Assembly (NCBI GenBank): GCA_018902845.1
Contig: JAHIPV010000022.1
Coordinates: forward strand, 1-58,195
Origin: Patescibacteria group bacterium
Lineage (GTDB): Bacteria; Patescibacteriota; Microgenomatia; UBA12405
Length of the DNA stretch: 58,195 nt
Direction of reading: 5' to 3'
Shown here: positions 1-8,452 of the stretch, piece by piece
Layout: the number at the start of each line of letters is the position of its first letter
How positions within the stretch are numbered: position 1 is the stretch's first letter
Translations under genes and position numbers: made by a program
Notes under the pieces: model-generated
The model's database searches: none
Told to the model about the DNA's origin: nothing
The model's input: the letters and a program-made list of their open reading frames with translations, nothing else

Positions 1-17
1 CAGGTAATTGTTCCGGA

Positions 18-1076
18 GTGGGAGGAACTTGTATGCTTGGTGGTTGTCGGTTGGGAACTTATTCTGTGGGTCATGCTGATTGTTCTATAGGTAGTGCTTG
101 TTGTGTTTCTACAGCTTTTTTAACTGCTACACCAACTCCAGAAACAAGATATACTTGCAATCCTGCTACTGGGATATGTAGTCCTACTACGGGTAGTGGG
201 TATAATACTTTGGCTTTGTGTACGAGTAATTGTGTAAGGGCGACTTCAACTCCAAGACCGGGAACAACCGCAACTAAGGTGCCGGTGTCTCCGAATCCAA
301 CCAGTCCGCCTGTGACTCCTGTGCCTCCTATTACCGGTGCTCCACCGCCACCACCACCACCGCCTACAAATCCTCCTCAGCCACCTGGGCCTTCTTGTAA
401 CTATTCTTCTTTACAGGCACAAGTGCAGATAGATAGTACTGTAGATTGGACGAGTCAGTTAGTACTTAAGGCCGGAGACAGTATAAACCTTGGTTGTATG
501 CATGATGGAACTGGGCAGTTGGCAGAGAATGTAAAGATAACTGCGGGATATTCTGATGGAACAAATTATGAATTTGAAACTAATTTAGAAAGTCAATGGA
601 CTGTTCCAAAAGAAGGTAATTATACCGTTTGGTGTCAATCGGTTGATACTGATTGTGCTGGATTGGTTTCTACTACAAATGCGACTTTGAGTGTGGGAGG
701 GATGTGTAAGGAGTGTCCAAATGATTTTGCTTGTTATGGTCACCCTCAATATGGTTATGCTTGGTTTGCAACGGGATATGAGATGGATGGATATAGTGTT
801 TCGGTGGACTTGTATTGTCAGGAAGATGTTGGTGACAGGCCTAATTGGTTAGGCAAGGGAAGGGGAGATGCTGATTGTAATGGAAAGATAGATGGTCGGG
901 ATTATTCTGTATGGCGAAGAGAATATGTGGATATTAGTGAGGGGGAGGCAGTAGTGCGAGATAGTTGGGAGGCTGATTTTGCTGGACCGATGGGGGAGTG
1001 TGACGGTATAGTTGATGGATATGATTATTCTTTATGGAGGCGATCCTATATAGATGTTTTTGGAGGAGATAATTAA
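18..1076 (+). CDS. Secreted Cys-rich/Pro-Thr-rich protein with C-terminal dockerin-like duplicated Ca-binding motif (probably 5'-truncated by window edge)
   Basis: Open from near the window start (GTG start is arbitrary); PPPPPPPTNPPQPPGP linker; C-terminal GDADCNGKIDGRDYSVWRREY ... GECDGIVDGYDYSLWRRSY duplicated dockerin-like repeats. Confidence 0.7.
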   Translation: MGGTCMLGGCRLGTYSVGHADCSIGSACCVSTAFLTATPTPETRYTCNPATGICSPTTGSGYNTLALCTSNCVRATSTPRPGTTATKVPVSPNPTSPPVTPVPPITGAPPPPPPPPTNPPQPPGPSCNYSSLQAQVQIDSTVDWTSQLVLKAGDSINLGCMHDGTGQLAENVKITAGYSDGTNYEFETNLESQWTVPKEGNYTVWCQSVDTDCAGLVSTTNATLSVGGMCKECPNDFACYGHPQYGYAWFATGYEMDGYSVSVDLYCQEDVGDRPNWLGKGRGDADCNGKIDGRDYSVWRREYVDISEGEAVVRDSWEADFAGPMGECDGIVDGYDYSLWRRSYIDVFGGDN

Positions 1077-1077
1077 A

Positions 1078-2499
1078 ATGAAAAAAAATACGAAATCTTT
1101 GTTGTTTATAATTTTGGCGATAGTGGCTTTGATAGGAGCGCTTGCTTTGGTAAGACAGAGCCAAGAAACAAGAAGAAGTGCTTATTTTGCTGGAACTAGT
1201 TTAAGGGTTGGTTCTCCCGGGCAGACTTTTTTAGTTAATAATATCGGGGAAGATGTGTTAGTGCCGGTTTTTATAGAGACTGAACAAGTCGTTGGAACAG
1301 ATGAAATGGCTAAAGTTGATTTTGCTAAAATTACACTATGTTACGGTGATCATTTGAACTTGGTAGAAGATGCTGATGGATATGTGGATTATTTGGTTGA
1401 TTTTAACCATGATGCTTTTGATGTTTTGTTGTTTACAAAGGTAGAAAATAATTGTTTGACTTTTACGGTTAAATCAGAGAAATCAGCCGATAGGCTTAAG
1501 TCAGGAATGTTTAGAGTGGCGACAGTTACTTTTAATACGATTGCCCAGGGAAGCGGAAGTATCAACATTGATAGAGATAAAACACAGGTAAGTGGAAGTA
1601 ATCCGAATCTTGGTAGTAATGATATGGCTTTGAGTTTGGGTGATCTTGTAGGTGTTGATTATAGTGTGGGAGGAGGTGGTGGCCCGACCAACACTCCCGT
1701 GGTTATTAATCCAACTAATACACCAGCTGTTCCTGTTGACGTGTCTCCGACTTTGAGGCCGACTTCAACTTCGAGACCAACTTCAACCCAAAGACCGACT
1801 TCAACCTTAAGGCCGACTTCAACTTCGAGACCAACAGTGCCAACCAGTAAGCCAACAGATAAGCCAGTAGTGCCAACCAGTAAACCAACAGATAAACCAG
1901 TAGTGCCAACCAGTAAGCCAACTGATAAGCCCATTGGTGGTGATACTCCTATATTGAATTTCAGGATTGCCTTTGCTGGAGTGAAGACTAATCATGCTTA
2001 TTGTGTGGTGGCTTGGCCTGTTGGGGTAATTGTTATGAAAGGTGAAACAAAGAAATCGTATGCTGATGTAATTGTTGAGAATACCGGAGAGGTTAATTCA
2101 AAGGGAGAGATTATTTTTGTTGGCAGTTTGGAGTTAACGGGTTTTTATGAAACAGAGGGTGTGGCGGCATTTATTAAAGGCCCCAAGCATTTACAAATGA
2201 AATATGCAATGGAGAATCAGGCTGGTTCTTATGGAAAAGCTGGTGGTGAATTGAACTTGACTTATTCCAGTAAGATTTATAATTTTTCAGAATATTCACT
2301 TTTGGCTGGAGATGTTAATCGGGATGGTTGGATAAATGGACTTGATTTTTCACAAGTTAAAGTGGTGGCTGTTAAATATATAGAAGTGGAGGTCGGTGGA
2401 TACATAACAGAAGATTTGGATGGTAGTTGTCAGGTTAATACGGCTGATACGACTTTGTTGGTTAAATCGCTTGACGAGAGACAGGAGGAACTGTATTAA
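1078..2499 (+). CDS. Secreted protein: cohesin-like domain, Thr/Pro-rich repeat linker, second beta domain, C-terminal dockerin-like module
   Basis: N-terminal hydrophobic signal MKKNTKSLLFIILAIVALIGALALV; RPTSTS/VPTSKPTDKP repeats; C-terminal AGDVNRDGWINGLDFSQVK ... EDLDGSCQVNTADTTLLVK dockerin-like. Confidence 0.7.
   Translation: MKKNTKSLLFIILAIVALIGALALVRQSQETRRSAYFAGTSLRVGSPGQTFLVNNIGEDVLVPVFIETEQVVGTDEMAKVDFAKITLCYGDHLNLVEDADGYVDYLVDFNHDAFDVLLFTKVENNCLTFTVKSEKSADRLKSGMFRVATVTFNTIAQGSGSINIDRDKTQVSGSNPNLGSNDMALSLGDLVGVDYSVGGGGGPTNTPVVINPTNTPAVPVDVSPTLRPTSTSRPTSTQRPTSTLRPTSTSRPTVPTSKPTDKPVVPTSKPTDKPVVPTSKPTDKPIGGDTPILNFRIAFAGVKTNHAYCVVAWPVGVIVMKGETKKSYADVIVENTGEVNSKGEIIFVGSLELTGFYETEGVAAFIKGPKHLQMKYAMENQAGSYGKAGGELNLTYSSKIYNFSEYSLLAGDVNRDGWINGLDFSQVKVVAVKYIEVEVGGYITEDLDGSCQVNTADTTLLVKSLDERQEELY
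1758..1933 (+). repeat. In-frame tandem repeats encoding Pro/Thr-rich linker (RPTSTx units, then VPTSKPTDKPV units)
   Basis: Near-identical DNA units such as gtgccaaccagtaagccaacagataagccagta, three copies. Confidence 0.85.
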
Positions 2500-2523
2500 T
2501 TAATTAGTGTTAGTATTATTAAT

Positions 2524-3165
2524 ATGAATGGAGAAAATAAAATGCAAAAAAAACAAGAATGGTTAAAATTTGTAATACCGGTTGTGGCGGTGTTAATAAT
2601 TGCAGAGAGTGTGTTAGTTGTTTCTGGTTTGGATAAGAAAAAAACAGTGGCGAATGTTGTGCCTGAAAAGAAGGCGATTGTTAGTGAGGAGAGTGATGCT
2701 TTATTACCCGAAGAAGACGCTTTGTTGCATTTTGTTTTTGAAACGGACAAAGATACTTTGTTAGTGGGTGAGGAAAACAAGGTTGGGGTTAGTTTAGTGA
2801 CTGAAACGGATGTAAGTCTTGATTCTTTGGAGTTGTATGTTGAGTACGATCCAGATGTTTTTGATGTTAGTGATTTAGACTATGGTGATAGTTTGCCCAA
2901 ACCCGCTTTTATGAAAGCAAGTGAAGACAAGGGTTTGGTAGTGGCTAATTTTATGATTAGTGAAGCTAATGGTTTGCCTTTGGCGGATGGTGATGTGATG
3001 AAAGTTTTGGATTTTGTGGTAACGGGTAAGCAGACTGGTGAATATAAGTTTTCGATTAGTACTGGCGGAGTGTCAGAAGGTTCAGTAACCATGTTGGTTG
3101 AAAATGCGTCTCAGGGTTTAGTTCCTTTTTCCAGCGATGAGTTAGTTATTAGGATTACTGAGTAA
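2524..3165 (+). CDS. Membrane-anchored cohesin-like domain protein
   Basis: N-terminal TM (FVIPVVAVLIIAESVLVVSGL) then LELYVEYDPDVFDVSDLDYG...GDVMKVLDFVVTGKQTGEYKFSIS, cohesin-like pattern. Confidence 0.65.
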   Translation: MNGENKMQKKQEWLKFVIPVVAVLIIAESVLVVSGLDKKKTVANVVPEKKAIVSEESDALLPEEDALLHFVFETDKDTLLVGEENKVGVSLVTETDVSLDSLELYVEYDPDVFDVSDLDYGDSLPKPAFMKASEDKGLVVANFMISEANGLPLADGDVMKVLDFVVTGKQTGEYKFSISTGGVSEGSVTMLVENASQGLVPFSSDELVIRITE

Positions 3166-3166
3166 A

Positions 3167-3889
3167 ATGAAAAAAAATTATTTAGCAATTTGTAGATCGT
3201 TGTTGTTTTCGCTGGTTATGTTTTTGGTTGCGGCCAAAGAGGTTAAGGCGGCGTATTTTACTTTGAGTCCGGCCAGTGGGAACTATGATGCTGGGAGTAC
3301 TTTTGATGTTGTGGTTGGAATAAGTTCTGGAGAGGAAAAGGTTTATGCGGCTGATGTATGGATCAATTTTGATTCAAATATTTTAAGCGTTAATGGAGTG
3401 GCGGCGGTTTTAAGTCCTGCTTTTCCTTTTGTTCTGGGTGATCAGAATATTGATAATGATGCGGGGATAGTTAAGATAGCTTTGAATCCAGCTATTAGCA
3501 GTAGTTTGGATGCTCAGCCTGCTAATGGTAGTCTTTTAACTTTAACTTTAACTGCAGTTACTGCTGGTAGTGGGAATTTAAATTTTATTTGTACAGATGG
3601 GTCAATAAATGATGCCAATATTATTGAACCAGAAACGGTTTCAGATATAATTGTGTGTAGTTCTAACCAAGCAGCTTCTTTTGTAGTAGGAACAGGTAGT
3701 TCCAGTGAGGTTAATCCCACTTCTGTTCCCGAAGAGTTGGATACTACCGGGAATGCGGAGAGTGCTTCGACGGCTGATGTGGGTGGGGGCGATGAATTGC
3801 CCCAGACTGGTGTACTAATGCCTGTTTTGTTGTTGACACTCTTTGGTGTATTTGGTTTAGGAGGTGCTGTTTTGTTTTATAGATTATGA
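3167..3889 (+). CDS. Cohesin-like domain protein with LPXTG-type sortase anchor
   Basis: Signal peptide; cohesin-like VWINFDSNILSVNGV...AGIVKIALNP...NGSLLTLTLTAV; C-terminal LPQTG + hydrophobic segment + FYRL. Confidence 0.75.
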   Translation: MKKNYLAICRSLLFSLVMFLVAAKEVKAAYFTLSPASGNYDAGSTFDVVVGISSGEEKVYAADVWINFDSNILSVNGVAAVLSPAFPFVLGDQNIDNDAGIVKIALNPAISSSLDAQPANGSLLTLTLTAVTAGSGNLNFICTDGSINDANIIEPETVSDIIVCSSNQAASFVVGTGSSSEVNPTSVPEELDTTGNAESASTADVGGGDELPQTGVLMPVLLLTLFGVFGLGGAVLFYRL

Positions 3890-4500
3890 ATTTAGGCAGA
3901 AGTAACATAAAAACAGTTGTTGTTTTGGTAATTTTGTTTTTGGTGGGCATATTGGGTGTACTGGGTATGAATACGGTAAGAACTTATATGAGCGGAGCTT
4001 CGGCAGGGAATGAGCCAAATGGGGTAGTAGCAACACCAAGTAGTAGAAGTGCTACTATTTCTTGGAGTTCTGACAAAGAAACTATGGGTGTGGTTGAATA
4101 CGGTACTACGCCAGCCAGTTTGCTCTTAAGAGCACCAGAAACTGGTTCTTCTACTCGTCATAGTGTAAGTATTGAGCCATTAAAGGCCAATGTTAGTTAT
4201 TATTTTCGAATAAGAATTGGGGAGGACGTTTTTGACAATAATGGAATACCTTGGTCTTTTAAAACAAAAAGTGAAAACGAAGAACTTGAAAAAACCGGTG
4301 TGACTTTAGTGCCGACTTCTAATATGATGATGGAAGTTACTCCAAAAAGTTCGCCTTCCGTGGTTAATTGTGATACTAATGGGGATGGAATGGTGACTAG
4401 TGTGGAAAAATTGAAATGTGGACAGACTAAAAATAATTGTGATACTAACGGAGACGGGGTAGTAACCAGTGTGGAAAAATTGAAATGTGGACAGAATTAA
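3886..4500 (+). CDS. Membrane-anchored FN3/purple acid phosphatase N-like domain protein with two C-terminal EF-hand-like repeats
   Basis: TM near N-terminus; PNGVVATPSSRSATISWSSDKETMGVVEYG...YYFRIRI; tandem NCDTNGDGxVTSVEKLKCGQ. Confidence 0.65.
   Translation: MNLGRSNIKTVVVLVILFLVGILGVLGMNTVRTYMSGASAGNEPNGVVATPSSRSATISWSSDKETMGVVEYGTTPASLLLRAPETGSSTRHSVSIEPLKANVSYYFRIRIGEDVFDNNGIPWSFKTKSENEELEKTGVTLVPTSNMMMEVTPKSSPSVVNCDTNGDGMVTSVEKLKCGQTKNNCDTNGDGVVTSVEKLKCGQN
4366..4494 (+). repeat. Two copies of a 60-bp unit (69-bp period) encoding EF-hand-like NCDTNGDG[MV]VTSVEKLKCGQ
   Basis: Direct comparison of aattgtgatactaatggggatgg... with aattgtgatactaacggagacgg... Confidence 0.9.
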
Positions 4501-4522
4501 ATTTGAAAGGTAAAATACGAGG

Positions 4523-4735
4523 ATGCCAATTGTTATAAAGAAAAAAAAGGGAGATTCCAAGAATGATGTGATCGGTAAGTTTAGAAAGATTTTTTTAGAA
4601 GAGGAAATAATAGAAGAGGTAAAAAAAAGGCTTGTTTATAATAAACCTTCAATGAAACGTTACGCTAGAAAAAAAATTAATATTTGGCGTAAAAAATGTC
4701 GTAGAAGAAGTAAAAAAAGAAGGACTAATGATTAA
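4523..4735 (+). CDS. rpsU: Ribosomal protein bS21
   Basis: Short, MPIVIKKKKG...KPSMKRYARKKINIWRKKCRRRSKKRR; adjacent to yqeY as often seen. Confidence 0.75.
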   Translation: MPIVIKKKKGDSKNDVIGKFRKIFLEEEIIEEVKKRLVYNKPSMKRYARKKINIWRKKCRRRSKKRRTND

Positions 4736-5168
4736 GGATAAGATCAAAGAAGATAGTGTAAAAGCCTTAAAAAGGGGTGAATCAAAAAAGGTGGAGATAT
4801 TACGGTTTCTTTTATCGCTAATTGAAAAGAGAGCCTTAAAATTACCCCCCGGAGAAATGAAAGATGATGATGTTTTGGTTGTTTTGCAAAAGGAACTTAA
4901 AAACAAAAAAGAATCTAAGCAAATGTTTGAAAAAGCTTTGCGAGATGATTTGATTAAAGAGGTAGAGTATGAAATAGAATTATTACAATCTTATCTTCCT
5001 GAAGAAATTAGTGAAGAGGAAATAAGAATGTGTGTAAAAAAAATTGTTGATGAATCTGAAGAACTTAATTTTGGGATAGTGATGGGTAGAGTAATGGCAG
5101 AATTGAAGGGTAAAGCAGGAGGAGAGCTTGTTTCTGGAATTGTTAAAGAGGTGATGGAAAGGAAATAG
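4728..5168 (+). CDS. yqeY: GatB/YqeY domain protein
   Basis: KIKEDSVKALKRGESKKVEILRFLLSLIEKRAL, LQSYLPEEISEEEI, GIVMGRVMAELKGKAGGELVSGIV. Confidence 0.9.
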   Translation: MIKDKIKEDSVKALKRGESKKVEILRFLLSLIEKRALKLPPGEMKDDDVLVVLQKELKNKKESKQMFEKALRDDLIKEVEYEIELLQSYLPEEISEEEIRMCVKKIVDESEELNFGIVMGRVMAELKGKAGGELVSGIVKEVMERK

Positions 5169-5185
5169 CTTTGGATTTGTAAAAG

Positions 5186-5554
5186 ATGAGAAAAAGTAAA
5201 GAAAATGTGGTTTTGTTAAAGGGTAAGGTTGATGATGGGGAGTTGAAAAATATTAGAAAAATAATTGAAGGTATTTTGGTTGAAATGGGATTGGTTAGCG
5301 TGGAGCTCAGTGTTGTTTTTGTTAATTTTTTGCAAGCAAAAAAGTTGAATGAAAAATATCGGAATATGGATTATGTGCCACAAGTATTGGCTTTTCCTAT
5401 ATCCAAAAAAAAAGATGCCGACAGGTTGATTAGGTTGGGTGATGTGGTGATTTGTATAGATAAATGGAATGAGGAGGTGAAAGTTTTTAAAAGAGAGAAA
5501 ATGGAAGTTTTGCGAGAATGGATTAAACATGGGATAAAAAATTTATTGAAGTAA
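5186..5554 (+). CDS. ybeY: YbeY-like endoribonuclease, C-terminally shortened (lacks complete HGxLHLxGYDH motif)
   Basis: LNEKYRNMDYVPQVLAFPIS, LGDVVICID; ends WIKHGIKNLLK-stop. Confidence 0.7.
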   Translation: MRKSKENVVLLKGKVDDGELKNIRKIIEGILVEMGLVSVELSVVFVNFLQAKKLNEKYRNMDYVPQVLAFPISKKKDADRLIRLGDVVICIDKWNEEVKVFKREKMEVLREWIKHGIKNLLK

Positions 5555-5569
5555 ATTTTTTAATGAATA

Positions 5570-5750
5570 TTGCCATGGGGAACAGGGTGATTTTTCAGAG
5601 GTAGGTAATAAGTTTGATGGTTTTGATTCCGAGGGGATCCTTCACCCTCCTGTGGAGGATTCAGGATGACGGTGTGATCAGGAGGTGACGGGAGGGGTGT
5701 GTGTGAGAAAACGTCATTCTGAGCGAGAGCGAAGAATCTCAAGAGGAGTT
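5570..5750. repeat. Cluster of interspersed repeat fragments (GGATCC...AGGATGAC and GTCATTCTGAGCGAGAGCGAAGAATC types)
   Basis: gattccgaggggatccttcaccctcctgtggaggattcaggatgacgg and cgtcattctgagcgagagcgaagaatctc; related sequences recur elsewhere in the window. Confidence 0.8.
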
Positions 5751-5844
5751 TTGAATAGAGCGAGTGAATTAATTTTTGGTTGATACAAAAAGATGTGAAA
5801 GATGTAATTGCTGAATTGTTGTTGATTTGTTTTAATTGGTACGG

Positions 5845-7401
5845 ATGATGATTTTTCATTTAAAATATAGACCCAAAACTTTTTCGGAATTGGATTTAAA
5901 AGATATTGCGAAAAGTTTGAGGAAAATTGTTAGAGGGAAAAATATTCCTCAGTCTTTTTTATTTTGTGGGCCAAAAGGTTCTGGAAAAACGTCGGCGGCA
6001 AGAATTTTGGCAAAGAGTGTTAATTGTCTTAAATCAAAAGACGGAGAAGTTTGTTTGAAATGTGAGAATTGTTTGTTGTTGGATGGTGACAAGAGTATTG
6101 ATGTAGTAGAGATTGATGCTGCATCTAATAGGGGAATTGATGATGTTAGACTTTTGAAAGATAGGGCCTATTTATTACCGAGTAGATTAAAGCGTAAAGT
6201 TTTTATTGTTGACGAAGTCCATATGTTAACAAAGGAAGCATTTAATGCCCTGCTTAAGCTTTTAGAGGAACCTCCTGGACATACCATTTTTATTCTGTGT
6301 ACAACGGATCCTGAAAAAATTCCGGATACTGTTTTGTCCCGTTTAGTCAGAATTGATTTTAGAAAAGGAAGTAAAAACGAGTTATCTGTTTGTTTGAATA
6401 GAGTTGTTAAAGGTGAAAAAATTAAGGTAGATAAGGTAGTTTTGGAAAAGATTGCTGATTTAAGCGAGGGGAGTTTTAGAAATGCCCAAAAGATGTTAAT
6501 GGAATTGTTTTTAGAGTTTGGACAAAGTATTGAGATGAAAGATGCCGATAAATTTTTTTCTATGAGATTGGGGTCTTATACGTTGGAAGATTTTGAAAAA
6601 GATCTTTTGGCAAAAGAGACAAAAAAAATATTGTGCAAATTAGAGGAAATGAGTGAGGTGGGGGTGGATTTTAGGGTTTATAGGGCTAGATTAATTGAAT
6701 ATTTTCAAAAAAAATTATTAATAAATTTTGGAATATTGGCGGGTGACGATGGTTTGAATATGATGAGCTTAAAAGAGTGGTTGTCTCTTTTGATAAATGC
6801 TGGTGAGATGGAGAAAGAAAGTTTTTTGGAACAATTGCCTTTACAGTTGGCAGTGGTAGAATTTTTGAGTAAAAATTCCACCACAAATTACAAAAAAGTT
6901 TCAAATTTTTCTCCTAAAATTGGATTAAAGAAATCTCAAGAGATAGGTACTAAAAAGGTGAATGATAAAAGAGGGAATTTTGTTGAAGAGAAAAATAAAG
7001 AAGAACAAGAAGTACAAAAAAATAGTGGTGAAAGAGATGGGTTGGAATTTAATGAATTAGAAAATAGGTGGGGTGAGGTATTGATGGCTGTAAAGCCTTT
7101 TAATCATTCTGTTGAAGCTTTTTTGCGAGCGGCTAAACCAAGATCTATTTCTGGTATGACTGTGGTGGTCGAAGTTTTTTATCCTTTTCATAAAGATAGG
7201 TTGCAAGAGGATAGAAATCGAAAGGTGGTGGAAATGGGACTAAACAAGGTTTTTAATACATCTCTTTTGTTTGAGTGTGTTTTGGCAGATTCTAAAAAGA
7301 TACCTATTAATGATTTGTATTCCGTACAAGCGAAAAAGAAAACAGATGATATAACAACAGGTGAAGATATGTATGACGTGGCAAAAGAGATATTTGGATA
7401 A
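5845..7401 (+). CDS. dnaX: DNA polymerase III subunit gamma/tau
   Basis: GPKGSGKTSAARILAKSVNC, zinc Cys cluster, DAASNRGIDDVR, FIVDEVHMLTKEAFNALLKLLEEPP. Confidence 0.95.
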   Translation: MMIFHLKYRPKTFSELDLKDIAKSLRKIVRGKNIPQSFLFCGPKGSGKTSAARILAKSVNCLKSKDGEVCLKCENCLLLDGDKSIDVVEIDAASNRGIDDVRLLKDRAYLLPSRLKRKVFIVDEVHMLTKEAFNALLKLLEEPPGHTIFILCTTDPEKIPDTVLSRLVRIDFRKGSKNELSVCLNRVVKGEKIKVDKVVLEKIADLSEGSFRNAQKMLMELFLEFGQSIEMKDADKFFSMRLGSYTLEDFEKDLLAKETKKILCKLEEMSEVGVDFRVYRARLIEYFQKKLLINFGILAGDDGLNMMSLKEWLSLLINAGEMEKESFLEQLPLQLAVVEFLSKNSTTNYKKVSNFSPKIGLKKSQEIGTKKVNDKRGNFVEEKNKEEQEVQKNSGERDGLEFNELENRWGEVLMAVKPFNHSVEAFLRAAKPRSISGMTVVVEVFYPFHKDRLQEDRNRKVVEMGLNKVFNTSLLFECVLADSKKIPINDLYSVQAKKKTDDITTGEDMYDVAKEIFG

Positions 7402-7461
7402 AAATGTTGATTGAACGAGGGTTGATATATAATTAAACAGTTATTTATTATATAAAAAAAT

Positions 7462-7710
7462 ATGTTTGGTAAAGCAAAAATGATGGCGAAAGCCTTGAGA
7501 TTAAAAAAAGCTGTTGAAAAGGAAATTGTTGAGTTAGAGGAAAATGGAATTGTAGTTAAGATAAGCGGTGATCAGAAGATTAAGTTTTTGTCAGTTAATG
7601 GAGTAGAAAATGCTATTTTGGTTGATGTAATCAATAGAGCCATGAAGAAATCACAAAAACAAGTAGCAAGAAAGATGCAAGAGATGGGCGGGTTTGGTGA
7701 TTTATTTTAA
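7462..7710 (+). CDS. ybaB: YbaB/EbfC family nucleoid-associated protein
   Basis: Small protein between dnaX and recR; GDQKIKFLSVNGVENAILVDVINRAMKKSQKQVARKMQEM. Confidence 0.85.
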   Translation: MFGKAKMMAKALRLKKAVEKEIVELEENGIVVKISGDQKIKFLSVNGVENAILVDVINRAMKKSQKQVARKMQEMGGFGDLF

Positions 7711-7716
7711 TCTATT

Positions 7717-8337
7717 ATGAGCTTACCCAAGGCGATTAGAGATGTAGTGGCGGTTTTTGAAAGATTGCCTGGCATAGGTCCAAAAAGTGCTACCAGGTTG
7801 GCTTTTTATTTACTTAATGTACCCGATATTTTTTGTGAAGAATTTTCGGATGCAATTGGTGTTTTGAAGAAAAATATTAAGATTTGTAAAAAATGTTTTT
7901 CGGTGGCGGATACAGATTTGTGTAAAGTGTGTGCCGACAAAAGTAGAAACGAGAGGGAAATATGTGTGGTTGATAAGGCTATTGATATGTTGGCTATAGA
8001 AAGAATGGGTGTATTTAAGGGGGTTTATCATGTTTTGGGCGGAGTGATTAATCCGCTTGAACACGTAGGACCAGAAGATATAAAAATTTTTGAATTATTA
8101 GAAAGAGTTAGGAATCTGGAAACTTTGGATAAAATAGAGGTTTTGATTGCTACAAGTTTGACAATGGAAGGAGAGGCGACGGCTTTATATATTAAAAATA
8201 GGATTGAGAAGCTTGATATTGAAGATGATATGGTTAAAATAACCAGAATAGGATCGGGATTGCCTGTTGGTGCGGATTTGGAATATGCGGATGAAGCAAC
8301 TTTGAGCAGAGCTATGAATGGACGTAAAAATATGTGA
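7717..8337 (+). CDS. recR: Recombination protein RecR
   Basis: LPGIGPKSATRLAFYLL, Cys4 zinc finger, VYHVLGGVINPLEHVGPEDI, Toprim; ends in TGA. Confidence 0.95.
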   Translation: MSLPKAIRDVVAVFERLPGIGPKSATRLAFYLLNVPDIFCEEFSDAIGVLKKNIKICKKCFSVADTDLCKVCADKSRNEREICVVDKAIDMLAIERMGVFKGVYHVLGGVINPLEHVGPEDIKIFELLERVRNLETLDKIEVLIATSLTMEGEATALYIKNRIEKLDIEDDMVKITRIGSGLPVGADLEYADEATLSRAMNGRKNM

Positions 8338-8452
8338 TTTTTAAATTTCCAAATCACAAACCACAATTTTCAAACAATAGCCAATCATACAAACTATAAA
8401 CAAGACAAACTTGAATTTGACAATATGATTGTACAAGTTGTACAATGAGAAT

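Noticed and set aside
1659-1934. Minus-strand ORFs (91 and 68 aa) with repetitive GLSVGLLVG / LALLVYLL sequence
   Set aside because: They are antisense readings of the Pro/Thr tandem-repeat linker in the plus-strand gene; low complexity arises from the repeat.
5560-5859. 99-aa minus ORF in the ybeY-dnaX spacer
   Set aside because: Composed mostly of interspersed repeat sequence (FFALAQNDVF, ILNPPQEGEGS) with no family signal.
6880-6925. Possible programmed -1 frameshift in dnaX at TAC AAA AAA GTT, which would hit TAA within about 6 codons near the domain III boundary
   Set aside because: The heptamer is in phase AAA AAA G rather than A AAA AAG, the A-run is only six, and such runs are common in this AT-rich genome; no downstream stem-loop was seen.
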